This document shows, piece after piece, positions 16,860 to 24,915 of a stretch of 64,000 bases of DNA. The notes below the pieces were generated by a model. That model made no database searches. It had not been told where the DNA came from and saw only the letters and a program-made list of their open reading frames with translations. Positions within the stretch are counted from its first letter, which is position 1. Every line of letters begins with the position of its first letter. This stretch comes from Pseudomonas serbica (GTDB taxonomy: Bacteria > Pseudomonadota > Gammaproteobacteria > Pseudomonadales > Pseudomonadaceae): assembly GCF_028823535.1 (NCBI RefSeq), contig NZ_JAQIYM010000008.1, forward strand, positions 124,001 to 188,000, given 5' to 3'. A program made the translations under genes and the position numbers.

Positions 16860-18185
16860 ATGGCCTTTCACCCAATCGCCAACGATGACGCCGCTGGTTG
16901 CGTCAACGTTGCACGCAAATATGCCTGGGTAGTCTTTGCACTGACCTTCGGCCTGTTGATTTCCGATTACATGTCGCGCCAGGTGCTCAATGCGGTGTTC
17001 CCGCTGCTCAAGGGCGAGTGGGCACTGAGTGATGGCCAGCTTGGCTTGCTCAGTGGCATTGTCGCCCTGATGGTCGGCCTGCTGACGTTCCCGCTGTCGC
17101 TGATGGCCGACCGTTTCGGCCGGGTCAAGAGCCTGGCGCTGATGGCGCTACTGTGGAGCCTGGCCACGCTGGGCTGTGCCTTGGCGCAGGACTACCAACA
17201 GATGTTCATCGCGCGCTTCATGGTCGGCGTCGGCGAAGCCGCCTACGGCAGCGTCGGCATCGCACTGGTTATTTCGGTATTTCCGAAACACATGCGCGCC
17301 ACCCTGGCCAGCGCGTTCATGGCCGGCGGCTTGTTCGGCGCTGTGCTGGGCATGGCCCTGGGTGGCGCGATCGCGGCGAAGCTGGGCTGGCGCTGGTCGT
17401 TCGCCGGCATGGCGTTGTTCGGCCTGTGCCTGGCGGTGCTGTACCCGATCATCGTCAAGGAAGCGCGCATTGCGCCGCAACGTGCGGCGCGGGCCCTGGA
17501 CAAGGGGGCGCAGGACCTGCGCCCGTTGCGCACGCTGTGGTCCAGCCGTTCGGTGGTGGCGACCTATGTGGGCAGTGGTTTGCAGTTGTTCGTCGGCGGC
17601 ACGTTGATGGTGTGGATTCCCAGCTACCTGAACCGCTACTACGCCATGCCGACGGACAAGGCCGGCGGTATGGCGGCCCTCATTGTGCTGTGCAGCGGTG
17701 TGGGGATGATTTTGTGCGGCATGCTCAGCGATCGGCTGTGTCGCAACTCACCGCAGCGCAAGGTCAGCCTGGCCATCGCTTTCTGCCTGGGCAGTTGCCT
17801 GCTGCTGTCGGCGGCGTTCGCGCTGCAGGCGGGGCCCGTGCAATTGCTGTTGATCTGCCTGGGCATGCTGATTGCCACCGGGACCACCGGCCCTAGCGGG
17901 GCGATGGTTGCCAACCTGACCCATTACTCGGTGCACGGCACCGCGTTCGCCACGTTGACTCTGGCCAACAACCTGCTGGGCCTGGCTCCGGGGCCATTCA
18001 TTACCGGCCGGGTGTCCGACCTGGTCGGCCTGCATGCCGCGTTTCAACTGGTCCCTCTGGTCAGCCTCGCGGCAGCGGCGGTGTTCTTCTACGCCAAATG
18101 CCACTACTACAAAGACATTGCCCGTTTAACGGGTGGCAGCGTCGCGACCCCTGTCAGTGGCGCCGCGTCAGAGGTGAAGTTGTGA
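16860..18185 (+). CDS. MFS transporter
   Basis: A 441-residue major facilitator protein with 12 predicted membrane segments. The family loop motif is visible between segments 2 and 3 (LMADRFGRVKSLALMALLWS), and a second one at CGMLSDRLCRNSPQRK. It resembles the metabolite:H+ symporter group that imports organic or aromatic acids. GAGGAGGCTGC before the ATG gives a strong start. It is divergent from an AraC regulator, and operator S1 lies 118 bp upstream of the start. It is likely the uptake step of the catabolic cluster; the substrate is unknown. Confidence 0.85.
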   Translation: MAFHPIANDDAAGCVNVARKYAWVVFALTFGLLISDYMSRQVLNAVFPLLKGEWALSDGQLGLLSGIVALMVGLLTFPLSLMADRFGRVKSLALMALLWSLATLGCALAQDYQQMFIARFMVGVGEAAYGSVGIALVISVFPKHMRATLASAFMAGGLFGAVLGMALGGAIAAKLGWRWSFAGMALFGLCLAVLYPIIVKEARIAPQRAARALDKGAQDLRPLRTLWSSRSVVATYVGSGLQLFVGGTLMVWIPSYLNRYYAMPTDKAGGMAALIVLCSGVGMILCGMLSDRLCRNSPQRKVSLAIAFCLGSCLLLSAAFALQAGPVQLLLICLGMLIATGTTGPSGAMVANLTHYSVHGTAFATLTLANNLLGLAPGPFITGRVSDLVGLHAAFQLVPLVSLAAAAVFFYAKCHYYKDIARLTGGSVATPVSGAASEVKL

Positions 18186-18465
18186 GTCGTTCAAGTGTTG
18201 GTGTGTTTTTCGATTGCCCCGGGTGCCGGATCGGCAAACGCCAGCAGGAGCAAGGTGCGCAACCTTCTCAAGGGCTGCCGGGCCGCCTGCGCGAGATGCT
18301 GCACTGGGGCTTTTGAATACAGGCTTCATAAAGGTTTATGGCAGGGCTTCACTGGGCTGGCTCCTCGTTACAGTGAGGCTCACCACCGGTGTCACAAGCA
18401 CCGGTTTTCGCGGCGACTGTACCAGCAGTCGTCTTTTTTTGGTGCGTTGAAAGGGTTGGGGACAG

Positions 18466-18484
18466 CGCTCCCTGTCAGGGAGCG
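18466..18484. terminator. Hairpin at the end of araC2
   Basis: Perfect inverted repeat CGCTCCCTG-T-CAGGGAGCG overlapping the stop codon of the AraC gene that ends at 18475. No T-run follows, so termination would be weak or Rho-assisted. Confidence 0.4.
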
Positions 18485-19488
18485 ACCGTTTGTTTCTGCG
18501 CACGACGCCACGCCGCTGGCGGCATGCCGAACTGGTTGATGAACCAGCGGGTGAAGGAGCTGGCCATGGAGAAGCCGAACATGTCGGCGATGCGGCTCAT
18601 CGAGTGATTCGGGTTTTCCAGATAACGCAGCGCCAGGTCACGGCGCACCTCGTTGATCAGGTCGTTGAAGGCACAGCCGTCGTCTTGCAGGCGGCGTTGC
18701 AAGGTGCGCACGTTCATGCCCTGTGACAGCGCGATCTGCTCGATCGTGGCGCGGCCCATGGGCAACAGCAGGTAGATGGCCTTGCGCACTTCGAACAGCA
18801 ACGAGGTGTTTTTATCGCCTTGCAGCGAGTCGATGTAGTTCCTGGCATAACTCGCCATGGCCGAGTCGGCATTGGCGTTGACCATGTCCAGACTGGCATC
18901 GGAGCAGACAATGCCGTTGAAATCGCTACCAAACTCCAGGTTGCAGTCGAACAGGCGCCGATGCAGATGCAGGTTCTCAGGCGGCTGGTGCATGAAGTTG
19001 ACGCTGTACGGGCGCCACTGCGCGCCGAGCAGTGTCGAGCACAGGCCGAACAGCGCGCCGATGACCAATTCCGAAGCCTGGCGACTGGGCAACAGCGATT
19101 CGGTGACCATCTCGGCACGAATGATCACCATCTTGCCGGCCTCTTCAACGAAGATTCCCAGGGAGTCATTCATCAGATGGCGGTAGTGCTCCATTACCTC
19201 AAAAGCCTCACGCAGTGTGCGTTGCTGGCTGAGCAGCAGGCTGACCGCGCCGAAGTCTGAAAGCTGGCGCGCCTCGGCCATGCGCAGGCCGAGGGTCTTG
19301 CAACCACTGGCGACGGCAGTCGCTTCCAGCAGGCGCACGGCGGAATCGATGGGTATACGGTTTTCCGGGGCTCGCAGCTGAGCCTTGTTCAAACCGACGA
19401 CGTTCATGGCGTCGCACGGGTTGAATCCCAGGTCCTGGGTGACTTCCAGGTATCTGGCCAAGACGGCGGCGCGAACAAGCTTGGGCAT
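18475..19488 (-). CDS. AraC-family regulator (OruR/Arabinose_bd type)
   Basis: A 337-residue regulator with the same architecture as the one at 15677. The ligand domain includes LGLRMAEARQLSDFGAVSLLLSQQRTLREAF. The C-terminal HTH pair is IEQIALSQGMNVRTLQRRL and IADMFGFSMASSFTRWFINQFGMPP. GGAG lies 9 nt before the ATG. It is divergent from the epoxide-hydrolase-like gene. Operators S3 (facing this gene) and S2 (facing the hydrolase) lie between them, which suggests autoregulation plus activation of the cluster. Confidence 0.88.
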   Translation of the reverse strand: MPKLVRAAVLARYLEVTQDLGFNPCDAMNVVGLNKAQLRAPENRIPIDSAVRLLEATAVASGCKTLGLRMAEARQLSDFGAVSLLLSQQRTLREAFEVMEHYRHLMNDSLGIFVEEAGKMVIIRAEMVTESLLPSRQASELVIGALFGLCSTLLGAQWRPYSVNFMHQPPENLHLHRRLFDCNLEFGSDFNGIVCSDASLDMVNANADSAMASYARNYIDSLQGDKNTSLLFEVRKAIYLLLPMGRATIEQIALSQGMNVRTLQRRLQDDGCAFNDLINEVRRDLALRYLENPNHSMSRIADMFGFSMASSFTRWFINQFGMPPAAWRRAQKQTVAP

Positions 19489-19669
19489 ATGCAGGATCTC
19501 CCTCGGCCGATGGCGGCGTTGCTTTCTTCATCGAATGTATTGCGCGGGAAGAGGGCGCATGTCGCGGTACTGCAAGCGGCAGCGATCTTCAACCCCTGGC
19601 CTGGTGTAATGCAGAGCAGGTAGTGCGGCCTTATTTTAGGGAACTCGGGCCCGGCGTCATGGGCATGGC

Positions 19670-19696
19670 GGGATAATTTCTTCGCATATTGGGACA
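19670..19696 (-). promoter_or_regulatory. Direct-repeat operator S3 upstream of araC2
   Basis: Read on the minus strand: TGTCCC (19696-19691) and TATCCC (19675-19670), 21 bp apart, with AATATGCGAAGAAAT between. It is nearly identical to S4 upstream of the dioxygenase operon at 24533-24559, including the following GCC-TGCCCAT. It lies about 180 bp upstream of the AraC start codon. Confidence 0.55.
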
Positions 19697-19750
19697 TGGC
19701 CGAAGGGCTGGAAATGATGGCCGAAGGCGCCGCGCTGCAGGCGTTTGCGC

Positions 19751-19777
19751 TGTCCCAATTTCACAAGATTGTGTCCT
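19751..19777 (+). promoter_or_regulatory. Direct-repeat operator S2 upstream of the hydrolase
   Basis: TGTCCC at 19751 and TGTCCT at 19772, 21 bp apart, with CACAAGATTG between, as in S1. The downstream stretch AAGCTCAGTGCAGGGC and GCTACCTTCAGG also matches S1, so the whole promoter seems shared. The hydrolase start is about 70 bp further on. Confidence 0.6.
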
Positions 19778-19847
19778 GGGAAGCTCAGTGCAGGGCACCC
19801 TCGCGGCGCTACCTTCAGGCCCACAATTAATAAGATGGAGGTAGAAA

Positions 19848-20909
19848 ATGGAGACGCGCACTTCAAGGCATATCGGTCAACCGCTCGCCGCAATGGCGCC
19901 TGTGGATGCCGACGATCCTGATTCATTCAACCACTGCTTTGCCGAAGTCAACGGCATTCGCATGCATTACATCGACGAGGGCCAGGGCTCGCTCGTCATC
20001 CTGCTGCATGGTTTCCCCTACCTCTGGTACATGTGGCGGCGCCAGATCGTGGCCTTGACCGAGGCTGGCTATCGGGTCGTCGTGCCTGATCAACGGGGGT
20101 TCGGACAATCGGACCGACCCGATGCCATCGAAGCGTATGACATGAGCCAGGCCGTCGGCGACATGGTGGGTTTGATGGCGGCCCTGGGCGAAACGTCCGC
20201 GGTAATCATTGGGCACGACCTGGGGGCCTGGGTGGCTCAAGCATCGGCCCTGTTGCGACCGGATCTGTTCCGAGGCCTGGTGATGCTCAATACACCGGTG
20301 CCACCGCGTGGCAAGGTCAAGCCGACCGTGGGTCTGCAGGCCATGGCGAAAGGACGGGTCTACCACCATTTGTATTTCCAGCAGCTCGACAAGCCGGATC
20401 GCGAGTTGGCCGATGATCCGCGCAAGACCTTGAGCAGCGTTTTCTATTCGATCTCCGGCAGCGCCGTGGGCGCCGAACGCTGGCGTCTGTTCGTCGAGGC
20501 CGGTGAACCCATTCTCAATGCCTTCACCGAGCCGAAAGGGGAGTTTCCGTCCTGGTTGAGCGCGCGGTCGCTGGATTACTACGTTGCCGAGTACACGCGC
20601 ACGGGTTTCACCGGCGCCCTCAACTACTACCGCTGTCGCGACCGCAACTGGGAAATCACCGCGTTTCTCGACGGCGCAAAGGTAAGCCAGCCGAGTCTGT
20701 TCATCGGTGGTGCTGCCGACCCTTCCCTGGAGCCGCTGGAAATCCGTGGTCTCTACGACCAGATGGACGCCTACCTGCCCGCACTGCGCAAAAAGGTGCT
20801 GCTACCCGGTGTAGGCCATAGCGCCGCCGAGGAAAGCCCGGCTCAGGTCAACGAATTGCTGCTGGAGTTTCTCGAGCAGTTCATGTCCTCCGATCCAGCG
20901 GCACGCTAA
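19848..20909 (+). CDS. Alpha/beta hydrolase, epoxide-hydrolase/dehalogenase type
   Basis: A 353-residue alpha/beta hydrolase. The oxyanion HGFP motif is near residue 50. The nucleophile elbow GHDLGAW (about residue 124) has Asp instead of Ser, which is diagnostic of epoxide hydrolases and haloacid/haloalkane dehalogenases rather than esterases. The catalytic His lies in GVGHSAAEE near the end. GGAGG lies 6 nt before the ATG. It is driven from a promoter with operator S2 and belongs with the surrounding transporter, dioxygenases and CoA ligase. Which of the two reactions it performs cannot be decided here. Confidence 0.82.
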   Translation: METRTSRHIGQPLAAMAPVDADDPDSFNHCFAEVNGIRMHYIDEGQGSLVILLHGFPYLWYMWRRQIVALTEAGYRVVVPDQRGFGQSDRPDAIEAYDMSQAVGDMVGLMAALGETSAVIIGHDLGAWVAQASALLRPDLFRGLVMLNTPVPPRGKVKPTVGLQAMAKGRVYHHLYFQQLDKPDRELADDPRKTLSSVFYSISGSAVGAERWRLFVEAGEPILNAFTEPKGEFPSWLSARSLDYYVAEYTRTGFTGALNYYRCRDRNWEITAFLDGAKVSQPSLFIGGAADPSLEPLEIRGLYDQMDAYLPALRKKVLLPGVGHSAAEESPAQVNELLLEFLEQFMSSDPAAR

Positions 20910-21016
20910 ACCCTTTCATAGCATCAATGCAAAACGCAGGGCGAACGCTGCCGGCATGTGCCGTAACGTCCGCCCTGCCTTTGCACAAGGACAGGGCTGG
21001 ATTTTTACCTTGCTGC

Positions 21017-22666
21017 TCAGCTGACCGCCTTGACCAGCAGATGATCGCCGAACTGCTCGCGCAGGCGGTTCTTCAATATCTTGCCCGTAGCACCCAATGG
21101 AATCGTGTCGACGAAGACCACATCATCCGGTGTCCACCACCTGGCAATCTTGCCTTCATAGAAGGCCAGCAGTTCGTCCCGGGTCAGGGCTGCCTGTGCT
21201 TTCCTGACGATGACCAGCAAGGGCCTTTCATCCCACTTCGCATGTTTGGCCGCGATGCAGGCCGCCTGGGCGACTGACGGATGGCTCAGCGCAATGTTCT
21301 CCAGGTCGATGGAGCCAATCCACTCGCCACCCGACTTGATCACATCCTTGCTGCGATCGGTGATCTGCATGAAGCCATCGCCATCGATGGTCGCCACATC
21401 GCCGGTCGGGAACCATGTCTGGCCGGCGTGCTCGAGCAGCGGCGAGCACTCACCTTCGTTTCTGAAATAGTCGCGTACCACCCAGGGTCCACGCACCATC
21501 AGGTCACCCGAGGTCGCGCCGTCCCAAGGCAGTTCCACGCCGTCCGTACCGACGATCTTCATGTCGACGCCAAATACTGCGCGGCCTTGTTTGGACTGCA
21601 CGGCATTACGCTCGGCCGGGGACATGACCAGGTGCCTGGCCTTGAGGGTTCCAATGGTTCCGATCGGGCTCAATTCCGTCATCCCCCAGACGTGCAGCAC
21701 TGCTACGCCGAAGATCTCCTGAAACGTGTGCAGCATGGCCGTGGGGCAGGCTGCGCCGCCAATGATGGTGCGCTTCATGCTGGAGAACCGCTGACCTGTG
21801 ACCTCAAGATGCCCAAGAAGGCCTTGCCAGACCGTCGGTACGCCGGCGGACAGCGACACCTGCTCGGCTTCGAGCAGCTTAAAAAGCGATTGGCCGTCCA
21901 GCGCAGGTCCCGGAAATACCAGCTTGGCGCCAACCATGCAGGCGATATACGGGAGCCCCCAGGCGTTGACATGGAACATCGGCACAACCGGCAGGATGAC
22001 GTCGCGCGCCGAACAATTCAGGGCATCCGGTAGCGCCGCCGCATAAGTGTGCAGCAGCGATGAGCGATGACTGTACAAGACACCTTTTGGGTTGCCCGTG
22101 GTGCCGGAGGTGTAGCAGAGCGTACACGCGGCATCCTCGTCGAGATCCGGCCAGGCATAGTCGCAGGCGCCCTGTTGCAGCAGATCTTCATAGCACAGCA
22201 GGTTGTCGATACCGGCGTCTGTCGGCATGTGGGCCTGATCGGTCATGGCGATGAACGCCTTGACCGTGTGGCAGCGGCCAGCGATGAGCTTGATCAACGG
22301 CAGGAAGGTCATGTCGAAAAAGATGTACTGGTCTTCGGCATGATTGGCGATGTAGGCCACCTGGTCTTCATGCAGGCGCGGGTTGATGGTATGCACGATG
22401 GCACCCATGCCGCCGATGCCATAGTACAACTCCAGGTGACGATAGCCGTTCCAGGCCAGCGTACCGATGCGGTCGGCCAGCTGCACGCCCAGGCCGGTCA
22501 AGGCGCTGGCCATCTGGCGCGCGCGACGGTGGCAATCACGGAAGGTGTAGCGATGGATATCGCCCTCCACCCTGCGGGACACAATCGGTGTATCGCCATG
22601 ATGGCGGTCGGCGTGTTCTATCAGAGAGGAAATCAACAGTTGCTTGTGCATCATCAAGCCATGCAT
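21017..22666 (-). CDS. Acyl-CoA synthetase (DmdB-like / fatty acid-CoA ligase family)
   Basis: A 549-residue AMP-forming ligase. The P-loop [12 protein letters not shown], the [10 protein letters not shown] segment, [22 protein letters not shown] and the hinge/catalytic region [16 protein letters not shown] through [11 protein letters not shown] are all present, so it should be active. The N-terminus ([25 protein letters not shown]) resembles DmdB-type 3-methylthiopropionyl-CoA ligases and medium-chain ligases. The start at 22666 is chosen for its GGAG at 8 nt; ATG 22672 is an alternative. It is the last gene of a dioxygenase-cupin-ligase unit and would activate the acid released upstream. 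Confidence 0.88.
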   Translation of the reverse strand: MHGLMMHKQLLISSLIEHADRHHGDTPIVSRRVEGDIHRYTFRDCHRRARQMASALTGLGVQLADRIGTLAWNGYRHLELYYGIGGMGAIVHTINPRLHEDQVAYIANHAEDQYIFFDMTFLPLIKLIAGRCHTVKAFIAMTDQAHMPTDAGIDNLLCYEDLLQQGACDYAWPDLDEDAACTLCYTSGTTGNPKGVLYSHRSSLLHTYAAALPDALNCSARDVILPVVPMFHVNAWGLPYIACMVGAKLVFPGPALDGQSLFKLLEAEQVSLSAGVPTVWQGLLGHLEVTGQRFSSMKRTIIGGAACPTAMLHTFQEIFGVAVLHVWGMTELSPIGTIGTLKARHLVMSPAERNAVQSKQGRAVFGVDMKIVGTDGVELPWDGATSGDLMVRGPWVVRDYFRNEGECSPLLEHAGQTWFPTGDVATIDGDGFMQITDRSKDVIKSGGEWIGSIDLENIALSHPSVAQAACIAAKHAKWDERPLLVIVRKAQAALTRDELLAFYEGKIARWWTPDDVVFVDTIPLGATGKILKNRLREQFGDHLLVKAVS

Positions 22667-22851
22667 GGGCATCGCTCCGTTCATAAGTCTGAGATCGGGG
22701 GAGCGGACAGGCGGCCAGGGCTCTCTGTCAGATTCCACGTCAAGACCGCGAACCGGGACAGCCTGTTTTCCTCCCCTGGATGTTGGCGCTCAGGTAACCG
22801 ACCCGGCTGCCCCGTGAATCGGGGCGTGCCGGGAGCGTTGCTGGAACCGGA

Positions 22852-23331
22852 TCAGTTGAATGCCGTGAGATCTTTCGGCTCGATGTCATGCAGCTCGCAA
22901 TAGGCGAGGTAACGCTTGAGGCCGGACTTCCAGTTTTCCAACGCGACGATGTTGTCGTTGTCATCGACAAACGCCAGATCGCCATTGACCTGGACCAGGG
23001 TCAGCACATAGCCGTCGCCATTGCCGGTGCTGACGACTTCCGGGGTGTGAGTCGACCCGGCCGTCTCGTAGACAATGCTGCCCGGGCCGGCGACCCAGTC
23101 ATGTTCCTTGTATTTCCACTGACCTTCTAAGGTGTAGACCATCACCGTGCCCGTGTGATGGTGCTTGGGCAGCTGCATGTCGATCGGCGCCTTCATCATA
23201 ACGATCCATTCGCCGCGAATCGGGTCGAGCTTGAAGTACTTGAGCAGCACGTTTTCCGCATAAGGGGTAAACGGAAGCCAGGGCAGGGATTCACCATCGA
23301 TGACCGCGGTGTCGACGTGTTCGTAGAGCAT
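22852..23331 (-). CDS. Cupin, 2,4'-dihydroxyacetophenone dioxygenase family
   Basis: A 159-residue single-domain cupin. The first cupin motif KHHHTGTVMVYTLEGQWKY supplies two or three metal-binding His and a Glu; the second region (GSTHTPEVVS) supplies another His. Full-length similarity is to the 2,4'-dihydroxyacetophenone dioxygenase family, Fe-dependent enzymes that split a C-C bond in hydroxy-ketones to give an acid and formate. GGAG lies 6 nt before the ATG. It lies between a TauD-family dioxygenase and an acyl-CoA ligase, which fits a ketone-cleavage step followed by CoA activation. The substrate is inferred. Confidence 0.75.
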   Translation of the reverse strand: MLYEHVDTAVIDGESLPWLPFTPYAENVLLKYFKLDPIRGEWIVMMKAPIDMQLPKHHHTGTVMVYTLEGQWKYKEHDWVAGPGSIVYETAGSTHTPEVVSTGNGDGYVLTLVQVNGDLAFVDDNDNIVALENWKSGLKRYLAYCELHDIEPKDLTAFN

Positions 23332-23437
23332 AGGTAACTCCGTTGATTGTTGTTGTGATCGGGAATTTTTCGGCGGCCGGGACCGCCCGACCATCATGGA
23401 TGGTCGGGTGTTCTGGCAGCCTGTCAGCCAGTCAGGG

Positions 23438-24400
23438 TCAGGACAGCGGGGTGCCCGCCAGGGTCGCGCGCAGCATCTTGCGTGGTGCATTGCCGTAGTC
23501 AGCCACCGCGTAGTGCTGGACTTGCAGGTTGTCCCACATGGCAACGGTGTTGGTGCGCCACTTCAGGCGAACCTGGTACTCCGGAATGGCGGCCTGGGAG
23601 ATCAGGTAGTTCATCAGATGATGTGCCTCGGGCATGAAGTCCTGACCGTAACGGACGTCCTCAAAGTTGAAGAAGTTCGAGAAATGGGTAGTGAATGCGG
23701 AATTGACGAACAGTACCTTCTCGCCGGTCTCGGGATGCACAAGCACCACCGGATGTTCGACGCCGGGGGTCTTGAGGGCCATCGCATGACGTTCTTCGCG
23801 AGGCAACTGGGCGCCAAAGGTCTGCTCGGCACCGTGTTTGGCATACAAGCCATCGATCCGTTGCTTGATGCTTTCGGGCAGCTTTTCGTAGGCCATTACC
23901 ATGTTGGAAAACAGCGTATCGCCGCCGGTCACCGGGCCTAGCTCGCAGCGCAGAACCGCGCCGCGGGGCGGCGCCTGTTTGTAGGTGACATCGGCATGCC
24001 AGAGGTTTTCGCGACTGGCCTTTTCCACATAGCTCTTGGGCTTGCTCGGATCGAGGTTGCGGTACAGCATGAGCAGCTTGTCCGCCTCCGGATGGCTCGG
24101 CGCCAGGGGATGGGCTTCCAGTTCGCTGAACTGCGCTGCGAAATGCTGTTGCTCCATCGGTGAGATGTCCTGATCACGGAAGAACAGCACTTTGTGCTTG
24201 AGCCACAGGGCCCGGATTTGCGCGATCAGGTCTGGATCCTGAGCCGCGTCGACAAGGCGCACGTTGCTGAGCTCGGCGCCGATGGCGGGTGTGCAAAGCT
24301 CCACCTTGATCGAATGCTGTCGCACCGACGACCGGATGATGGCGGGTGCCGAGGGAGAGGCTGGTGAAGGGGTGTTTTGGATGTCGGCGATTTTTGTCAT
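23438..24400 (-). CDS. TauD/TfdA-family Fe(II)/2-oxoglutarate dioxygenase
   Basis: A 320-residue member of the TauD/TfdA superfamily. The iron-binding motif is visible as WHADVTY (His, Asp) near residue 120 and the distal His in VQHYAVADY near the C-terminus. The 2-oxoglutarate-binding Arg is in APRKMLRAT. GGAG lies 6 nt before the ATG at 24400; the TTG 12 bp upstream overlaps that site. It is the first gene of the minus-strand unit driven from operator S4. Taurine is an unlikely substrate because the context is a CoA-ligase pathway and a separate taurine cassette lies elsewhere. Confidence 0.85.
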   Translation of the reverse strand: MTKIADIQNTPSPASPSAPAIIRSSVRQHSIKVELCTPAIGAELSNVRLVDAAQDPDLIAQIRALWLKHKVLFFRDQDISPMEQQHFAAQFSELEAHPLAPSHPEADKLLMLYRNLDPSKPKSYVEKASRENLWHADVTYKQAPPRGAVLRCELGPVTGGDTLFSNMVMAYEKLPESIKQRIDGLYAKHGAEQTFGAQLPREERHAMALKTPGVEHPVVLVHPETGEKVLFVNSAFTTHFSNFFNFEDVRYGQDFMPEAHHLMNYLISQAAIPEYQVRLKWRTNTVAMWDNLQVQHYAVADYGNAPRKMLRATLAGTPLS

Positions 24401-24532
24401 TGTTGTCTCCAATCCGTGCTTGTAAGGCGGTGCGCAAGATGTGCACCCGGTATAGGTAACCGACTCCTGCTGATCGAGCAGTGGGTACTGGTCCTATAGT
24501 AGGTATCTCGGACACGAGGCTATGGGCACGGC

Positions 24533-24559
24533 GGGACAGTTTCTTGGCATATTGGGACA
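24533..24559 (-). promoter_or_regulatory. Direct-repeat operator S4 upstream of the dioxygenase operon
   Basis: Read on the minus strand: TGTCCC (24559-24554) and TGTCCC (24538-24533), exactly 21 bp apart, with AATATGCCAAGAAAC between. It lies 133 bp upstream of the TauD-family start codon. It is the most regular of the four sites and shares TGTCCCAA, the internal AAGA and the second half-site TCC with all others. Confidence 0.62.
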
Positions 24560-24830
24560 GCTGCGGCGCAGTCTTGCCTGAAGGTCGCCGCCGCATAGCT
24601 TCAAGCATCAGGTCATCACCATGGGCGCCCTCGATGACGTAGTCGTCACTAAGGACGAGCTGGTTGGGGGCGGAAAGATCATTCGCCCCCAACCGAGCGA
24701 CGGGCCGTAGGTTTCTTCATGTTCCCTGGGTAATGGGGCGTTGGGCATGCGGCGCTCTTCGGCCAGGCTTGCCAATATTTTCCATCGCGGTCAAAGGCCG
24801 CTGCCGGGCAGACAGATCCCCGTGATTTTG

Positions 24831-24844
24831 TTGATAAAGGTCAA
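24831..24844 (+). promoter_or_regulatory. Anr/FNR-type box upstream of the GroEL paralog
   Basis: TTGAT-AAAG-GTCAA, one mismatch from the TTGAT-N4-ATCAA consensus of Anr (the Pseudomonas FNR). Its centre is 78 bp before the GroEL start codon, which allows a class II promoter. The rest of 24401-24915, apart from S4, holds no convincing gene. Confidence 0.55.
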
Positions 24845-24915
24845 CATGGGGCGGGCGACTCCATATGAGCATTCTTCAATGCGTTTGTTATACAAATGGC
24901 GAGGAGTGCACCCAG

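Noticed and set aside
23438..24400. Calling the TauD-family gene a taurine dioxygenase
   Set aside because: The superfamily is broad. The neighbours are a cupin dioxygenase and a CoA ligase, and the taurine genes of this window lie elsewhere with their own regulator sites.
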